Shown here in pieces: positions 59,922 through 64,000 of a stretch of 64,000 bases of DNA. The stretch lies in contig JAEWOE010000001.1 of assembly GCA_023460995.1 (NCBI GenBank), positions 1 to 64,000 of the forward strand, given 5' to 3'. Every line of letters starts with the position of its first letter. Within the stretch, counting starts at the first letter, position 1. The position numbers and the translations under genes were made by a program. The DNA is from Bacillota bacterium (GTDB lineage Bacteria; Bacillota_I; Bacilli_A; RF39; UBA660). The notes under the pieces were generated by a model. It was not told the origin of the DNA and made no database searches. It was given only the letters and a program-made list of their open reading frames with translations.

Positions 59922-60924
59922 TTTGTTTTACTTTCTTATTATTAATATAGTAATATAAAATTTGAATATATCTATGAATGTATATGTATATATTAATTGG
60001 TAATACATCATATAACTTTTTTTGAATTTTAAAAATTGTGCTTCTTTTAGGTACTATTTTTTTATAATCATGCCACGGAGATTTATACAAATATTTATCA
60101 AACAAATCGTTTTGAGGATGACAATTTTCTAATTCCCATGGTCTTCCAGTCATTGCTCCCATACAATGATTAATTTTAGGTTGCTTCATTCTCAATTTAA
60201 TTAAATCTAATGGATGAAAAAAAGTTTTATTTAATTTATACATATTAATGCTATTTTTAGCTCCATATATATAAAAACCACTATTAAAATTATAAGTCAA
60301 GTCTAAATATGCAATATTTTTTCTAAAAAGTACATTGATTATATCTTGATCAACAATAAAATAGCTATTTCTTTTATTCTTCAAATGGTCAACTATTTTT
60401 TCTTTGCATTTGTAATCACGCCATTTTTTTTGATCAATAAGTAAAACACCACAATTATAATATGGTTCATTTAACGGTATATCTACCATCTTCTTATAAT
60501 CATTGACTATACAATCATATGTAGCAGCCATTATGTTTCCGTTAAAATTAAAATCACATAGTTCTGCTAAAGAACCATTAATTATGGTGTCACCATCAAG
60601 TTGCAAAATAATGTCGTTATTTGTTTTTATTTCATCAAAAACAAAAAGTTTAAAATATGTTGTATATGTTCCTTTATATGGAACTAACTTTAAATCTTTT
60701 ATTTTTTTAATTATAACATCTGTATCTAGAAAAAATATATCTCGTTTATAACTTTTACACATTTTTTTCATTTTCATAATATTTTCTTCTTTTATGCCAT
60801 CATTTAATACAAATATATTTAAAATGTCTATATCTTTATTATTTTCAAGCAATGAAAATATAGAAACACCAGTTATTGGCGCATACGAATCATTACTTTG
60901 ATAAAGAACATTTATTTTTTTCAT
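59911..60924 (-). CDS. family 8 glycosyltransferase
   Basis: A 337-residue enzyme of the GT8 (LgtC/galactosyl or glucosyl) type. It opens INVLYQSNDSYAPITGVSIFSLLENN, has the donor motif LQLDGDTIINGSL near residue 100 (DxD), YYNCGVLLIDQKKWRD near residue 150, DQDIINVLF near residue 185 and a late HPLD/HCMGAMTGRPWE stretch that completes the metal site. A C-terminal hydrophobic/basic tail could bind the membrane. It adds a hexose to a surface glycan. It is in operon with the GT2 genes on both sides. Confidence 0.93.
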   Translation of the reverse strand: MKKINVLYQSNDSYAPITGVSIFSLLENNKDIDILNIFVLNDGIKEENIMKMKKMCKSYKRDIFFLDTDVIIKKIKDLKLVPYKGTYTTYFKLFVFDEIKTNNDIILQLDGDTIINGSLAELCDFNFNGNIMAATYDCIVNDYKKMVDIPLNEPYYNCGVLLIDQKKWRDYKCKEKIVDHLKNKRNSYFIVDQDIINVLFRKNIAYLDLTYNFNSGFYIYGAKNSINMYKLNKTFFHPLDLIKLRMKQPKINHCMGAMTGRPWELENCHPQNDLFDKYLYKSPWHDYKKIVPKRSTIFKIQKKLYDVLPINIYIYIHRYIQILYYYINNKKVKQNER

Positions 60925-60935
60925 TTTTATACCTC

Positions 60936-61853
60936 CTATAATTTTCCAATCAAAAGTAAAAACCTTATTGCAATTTCATCGAAATTAGAATCACTATATT
61001 TTTTATAATATAAAGCTTTTTTAAAATTGCTAATTAAATTTCTTGTTGCAAATAGTTGGAAAGTTTCTTTTGTTTTACTATCCATATCATTACTATATTT
61101 TTTATAAAATAACTCTACTGTTTTTTTTATGGGGCTATAATCATCATCAATGATAAATTTCTTGATTCTTAGAATCTGTCGACTTATAAACCTCTTTTCA
61201 TATTTTGAAACATTTTTTTCATGTCGTCTATATTTTGCAGAACTTCTCGTATCATAAATTACTTTTCCAAATGATAAAGCAATCAGATAACACCAATAAT
61301 CGTGTCCCCATATATTCAAATCTCTCAAGTCCAGATTATCAATATATTTTTTTAAATTGTAGTTGATAACAGTGTTAAAACCCAATGGGCATTGATTTGC
61401 GATAAGTGCTCTTTCTAAATGTGATGGATCATTAATATTTTTAGAGAATTCTAAAGAATTCAAATTTTTATCACAAATAAGATAATTAGTAAAGTATAGA
61501 ATTGGAATATTTTTATTTTGCAAGCTCATTTTTTCTACGGCATAGCTGATTTTATTCACATCCCAATAATCGTCCTGGTCACAAAAAGCATAATAATCTG
61601 CTATATTTGCATTTTTTAAAAGCCACAAAAAACTTTTAAAAAAACCTATGTTCTTTCCATATTCAACATGCATATTATCATTACAAGTTTGAAATTTTTT
61701 TAGTATTTTTATTGTCTCATCAGTTGAACCATCATCACGGACAAGAAGTTCAAAATTTGAATAATCTTGGGCGAAAATACTGTTTAACTGCTCTTCAATA
61801 TATTTTTCACCATTGTAACTTGATAATAAAATTATTACTTTTTTACTTTTCAC
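60936..61853 (-). CDS. family 2 glycosyltransferase (rhamnosyltransferase-like)
   Basis: A 305-residue enzyme with VIILLSSYNGEKYIEEQLNSIFAQDYSNFELLVRDDGSTDET at the start and YYAFCDQDDYWDVNKI near residue 90, the DQDD form typical of rhamnosyl- and related transferases. HDYWCYLIALSFGKVIYD and RRHEKNVSK follow. It overlaps the flippase gene by 11 bases at its start, so it belongs to the same operon. Donor and acceptor are unknown. Confidence 0.92.
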   Translation of the reverse strand: MKSKKVIILLSSYNGEKYIEEQLNSIFAQDYSNFELLVRDDGSTDETIKILKKFQTCNDNMHVEYGKNIGFFKSFLWLLKNANIADYYAFCDQDDYWDVNKISYAVEKMSLQNKNIPILYFTNYLICDKNLNSLEFSKNINDPSHLERALIANQCPLGFNTVINYNLKKYIDNLDLRDLNIWGHDYWCYLIALSFGKVIYDTRSSAKYRRHEKNVSKYEKRFISRQILRIKKFIIDDDYSPIKKTVELFYKKYSNDMDSKTKETFQLFATRNLISNFKKALYYKKYSDSNFDEIAIRFLLLIGKL

Positions 61854-63057
61854 TTTTTGCCATCTCCCTTAAAGTCAATAAATACATAAAATAGAATAAA
61901 ATAAATTGAAATAGCATTAAAAAGCAGAAGCCTATAAATATTCCATTCATTCCATATTTAACTGATAATAATTGTATTATAATTGTGCCTACTAACAACA
62001 CCAATAAATATAACACTAATTGAATTGCCATTTTTCTAGCAATAACTAATACATTAGAAAATACTGCCGAAAATGAATTAAATGTGCCAGCTAAAATTAA
62101 AATAACAAAAGTCATCTTATACTTTTCGAAAGGAATTGCATAAAGTAAACTTAAGACCTTGTCACCAATCGTAATAGCAAGTAATGAAGAAAATATACAT
62201 GATATTGATAAAATAATTATAACTATTCTGATCTCTTTTTTTAATTTCTTTTTATTTTGCTGATGATATAAATTTGTAATTGTTATTATTTTTGGTTGTA
62301 ATATAAATTGACACAATAAGGATATTACTGTCGGGATCATCATCAATATTCCCAAATAACCTAACTCTGTCAAAGAAATATTGGAAGTTAGAAATCTTGG
62401 AAGATTAAGTATAAATAAAGTCACAAAATTATACAGAAAGATATACTTTGATGTATTATAAATATTAAAATTAAAATCAAATCTAATCTTATTGAATTTT
62501 TTAATAATAGTTAAATCAAAAAACAGAAAAACCATAAACGTTGAAAATAAAGCAAGACATGTTGAGATAATTAAATTTCCAGTTACAACATCGGCAATTA
62601 CAAAAACAGCTAAGTATGATATCGATTTTATTGTCAAAGATAAACCAACATAATCTAATCTATCTTCTTTTTGAAATTGAGCATAAAATACATCACTAAA
62701 TGTTTCAATAATACGTAATAGCATCAAATTGACCCCAACTATAAAAAATGCACTGTCATAATTGTTAATAAGAATATATATACACATTATAATCAAAGAA
62801 ATTACTGAAGTCAAAATTTTTGATGAAAGATATTGATTAAATGAATACTGTTCTTTCACATCAGTAACTTGATATATTCTTGTTCCATAGTTTGAAACAA
62901 TCTGTAGAATAAGACTGAATGAAAATAATTGAGAAAATAAACCCGAGCTGTCAACACCATTTTTTCTTGTAACTATCATCAATAAAAATAATGATAAAAA
63001 GGAATTAATAATTGTTCCAATAGCATTCCATATAAACTTTTTTTTACTATTGTTCAT
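61843..63057 (-). CDS. Wzx-like polysaccharide flippase (MATE/MVF superfamily)
   Basis: A 404-residue integral membrane protein with about 12 hydrophobic segments. The opening KKKFIWNAIGTIINSFLSLFLLMIVTRKNG, and a middle section around GYLGILMMIPTVISLLCQFILQPK, fit polysaccharide biosynthesis flippases that move lipid-linked repeat units outward. The start is ATG 63057, with GGGAG upstream. Placed in front of three glycosyltransferases and a deacetylase, it defines the locus as surface-glycan assembly. Polymerase and ligase genes are not seen in the window and may lie beyond it. Confidence 0.88.
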   Translation of the reverse strand: MNNSKKKFIWNAIGTIINSFLSLFLLMIVTRKNGVDSSGLFSQLFSFSLILQIVSNYGTRIYQVTDVKEQYSFNQYLSSKILTSVISLIIMCIYILINNYDSAFFIVGVNLMLLRIIETFSDVFYAQFQKEDRLDYVGLSLTIKSISYLAVFVIADVVTGNLIISTCLALFSTFMVFLFFDLTIIKKFNKIRFDFNFNIYNTSKYIFLYNFVTLFILNLPRFLTSNISLTELGYLGILMMIPTVISLLCQFILQPKIITITNLYHQQNKKKLKKEIRIVIIILSISCIFSSLLAITIGDKVLSLLYAIPFEKYKMTFVILILAGTFNSFSAVFSNVLVIARKMAIQLVLYLLVLLVGTIIIQLLSVKYGMNGIFIGFCFLMLFQFILFYFMYLLTLREMAKSEK

Positions 63058-63137
63058 CAAATCAACTCCCAACTTTTAAAATCAATAATAAACTTTATCA
63101 TATAAAGGTATTCAGTTTCATTATACCATATAATAAT

Positions 63138-63165
63138 AAAAAAGAGCATTAAAAACGCTCTTTTT
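63138..63165 (-). terminator. intrinsic terminator
   Basis: Nine-base stem AAAAAGAGC / GCTCTTTTT on the minus strand with a T tract. It ends the glycosyltransferase gene at the window edge, so the flippase operon has a separate start. Confidence 0.82.
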
Positions 63166-64000
63166 AAAAATTATTTGTACTAAAGAATTTATCCTTTTTA
63201 ATAGAGTCTTCCCATTTTTTCATAACATATTCTTGTTCCTTTTTAAATCTTTCTACCTTCTCAGAAGTAACTTCATATCCTCTTGATTTTGATTCATGGT
63301 GATACATAGTCACATAAGATAATTGAACATTATAGTAACCCTTATCTAGCAATTTCAAATTTAGATCAACATCATTTAAAGCAACTTTTAGCTTTTCATC
63401 AAGTCCGCCTACTTCATTAAACTTTTTCCTTGAAACAAGTAAACAAGCAGCAGTTACGGCAGTATAATTATAAGGCATGATAAGTCTACCCATCAAACCA
63501 TTATCATTTTTTTCAGCAGTCACATAAATATGGCCCGCTAATCCTCCATATCCAAGAACTACACCAGCATGTTGTACTTTATTGTCTGGATATAATAATT
63601 TAATTCCAACAGCGCCAACATGTTTTTGAGAGGCATAACCTACCATTTTATCTAGAAAATCTCCTTCAATAACTTCAGTATCATTATTTAAAAGTAAAAT
63701 ATAGTCTCCTTTACTTTCTTTTACTCCAATATTATTAATATGTGAATAATTAAATTCACCAGGAGCTTTTACAACTTTGAAATTACTATGTGCTTTTTTA
63801 TATTCTTTAAATAAGTCTAATGTACTTTGTTCGTCACTACCATTATCAACAACAATAATTTCGAAATTTTTATAAGTACATTTGTTATATAAAGAATCGA
63901 CACATACTTTTAAAACTTTACCATAATTTCTAGTAGGAATAATTATAGAAACAAGGGGATTGTCATGCTTATAATCAATTAAATAAGTACTAACATTAGG
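63164..64000 (-). CDS. family 2 glycosyltransferase (partial, runs off the window)
   Basis: The frame is open from 63164 to the window edge at 64000 (279 codons), so the start lies beyond it; the ATG at 63646 is internal. Motifs in order: SIIIPTRNYGKVLKVCVDSLYNKCTY, VDNGSDEQST and LLLNNDTEV (the DxD-equivalent), then GAVGIKLLYPDNKVQHAGVVLG, GLDEKLKVALNDVDLNLKL and MYHHESKSRG. This is the GT2 type with the NDVDL motif, common in O-antigen and rhamnan synthesis. It is likely part of a longer, possibly multi-domain transferase of the same locus. Confidence 0.9.
   Translation of the reverse strand, partial: PNVSTYLIDYKHDNPLVSIIIPTRNYGKVLKVCVDSLYNKCTYKNFEIIVVDNGSDEQSTLDLFKEYKKAHSNFKVVKAPGEFNYSHINNIGVKESKGDYILLLNNDTEVIEGDFLDKMVGYASQKHVGAVGIKLLYPDNKVQHAGVVLGYGGLAGHIYVTAEKNDNGLMGRLIMPYNYTAVTAACLLVSRKKFNEVGGLDEKLKVALNDVDLNLKLLDKGYYNVQLSYVTMYHHESKSRGYEVTSEKVERFKKEQEYVMKKWEDSIKKDKFFSTNNF

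Overview
The window is a low-GC (roughly 30% by eye), gene-dense piece of a Bacillota genome. TGA, TAA and TAG all act as stops. Ribosome binding sites are mostly GGAGG/GAGGTGAT-like, and most genes are short with tight spacing. A clear sporulation sigma factor (SigG) with its YlmC/YmxH-like neighbour, PerR/rubrerythrin oxygen defence, Fhs, and many lineage-specific hypothetical proteins suggest an anaerobic, spore-forming, probably gut-associated and uncultured member of the Bacilli/Erysipelotrichia side of the phylum. The taxon is inferred, not shown.

Layout. 1-8.3 kb (+): flippase-like membrane protein, ADP-ribosylglycohydrolase, a YibE/F pair, sigG-ylmC, a putative metallopeptidase, and an apbE / NusG-domain-II / Gx-transporter operon. 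8.3-8.5 kb: a structured stand-alone small RNA, then pyrH (-). 9.4-14.6 kb (+): an HTH protein and an operon with an FtsX-like permease, its ATPase, a kinase-less PASTA protein and a sigma factor carrying its own membrane anchor. 14.7-16.0 kb: a frameshifted gene and an Asn-rich small protein with a possible SigG promoter. 16-19.4 kb (-): an alpha-CTD-like protein, CarD, deoB, xerD. 19.5-23.7 kb: FAD oxidoreductase, rarA, malQ. 23.8-24.5 kb: a doubly frameshifted gene. 24.6-39.8 kb (mostly -): holA, a YtrA-type regulated ABC exporter, a ZIP transporter, an amber-interrupted metallopeptidase, GyrI-like and DHH proteins, a MacB-like exporter, a two-component system, a QueH-amidase fusion and a lipid kinase. 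40-49 kb: fhs, an uncharacterised hypothetical cluster, tRNA-Glu, GNAT, def and a polytopic SipW-like peptidase. 49.4-53.1 kb: two large leucine-rich-repeat paralogues, one broken by a one-base change in a homopolymer. 53.2-54.4 kb: tRNA-Met, rubrerythrin and perR. 54.4-64 kb (-): glycosyltransferases, a deacetylase and a Wzx-like flippase (a surface polysaccharide locus), interrupted by a roughly 640-nt non-coding RNA with its own promoter and terminator.

The most unusual items are: (i) the large structured RNA at about 56990-57626; (ii) a 685-residue protein joining a complete QueH tRNA-modification enzyme to a membrane-anchored cell-wall amidase; (iii) four genes interrupted by single small lesions, one shown directly by comparison with an intact paralogue (A8 versus A7); (iv) a sigma factor with C-terminal membrane segments, in an operon with a PASTA protein and an FtsX-like exporter; (v) a second stand-alone structured RNA at about 8313-8519.
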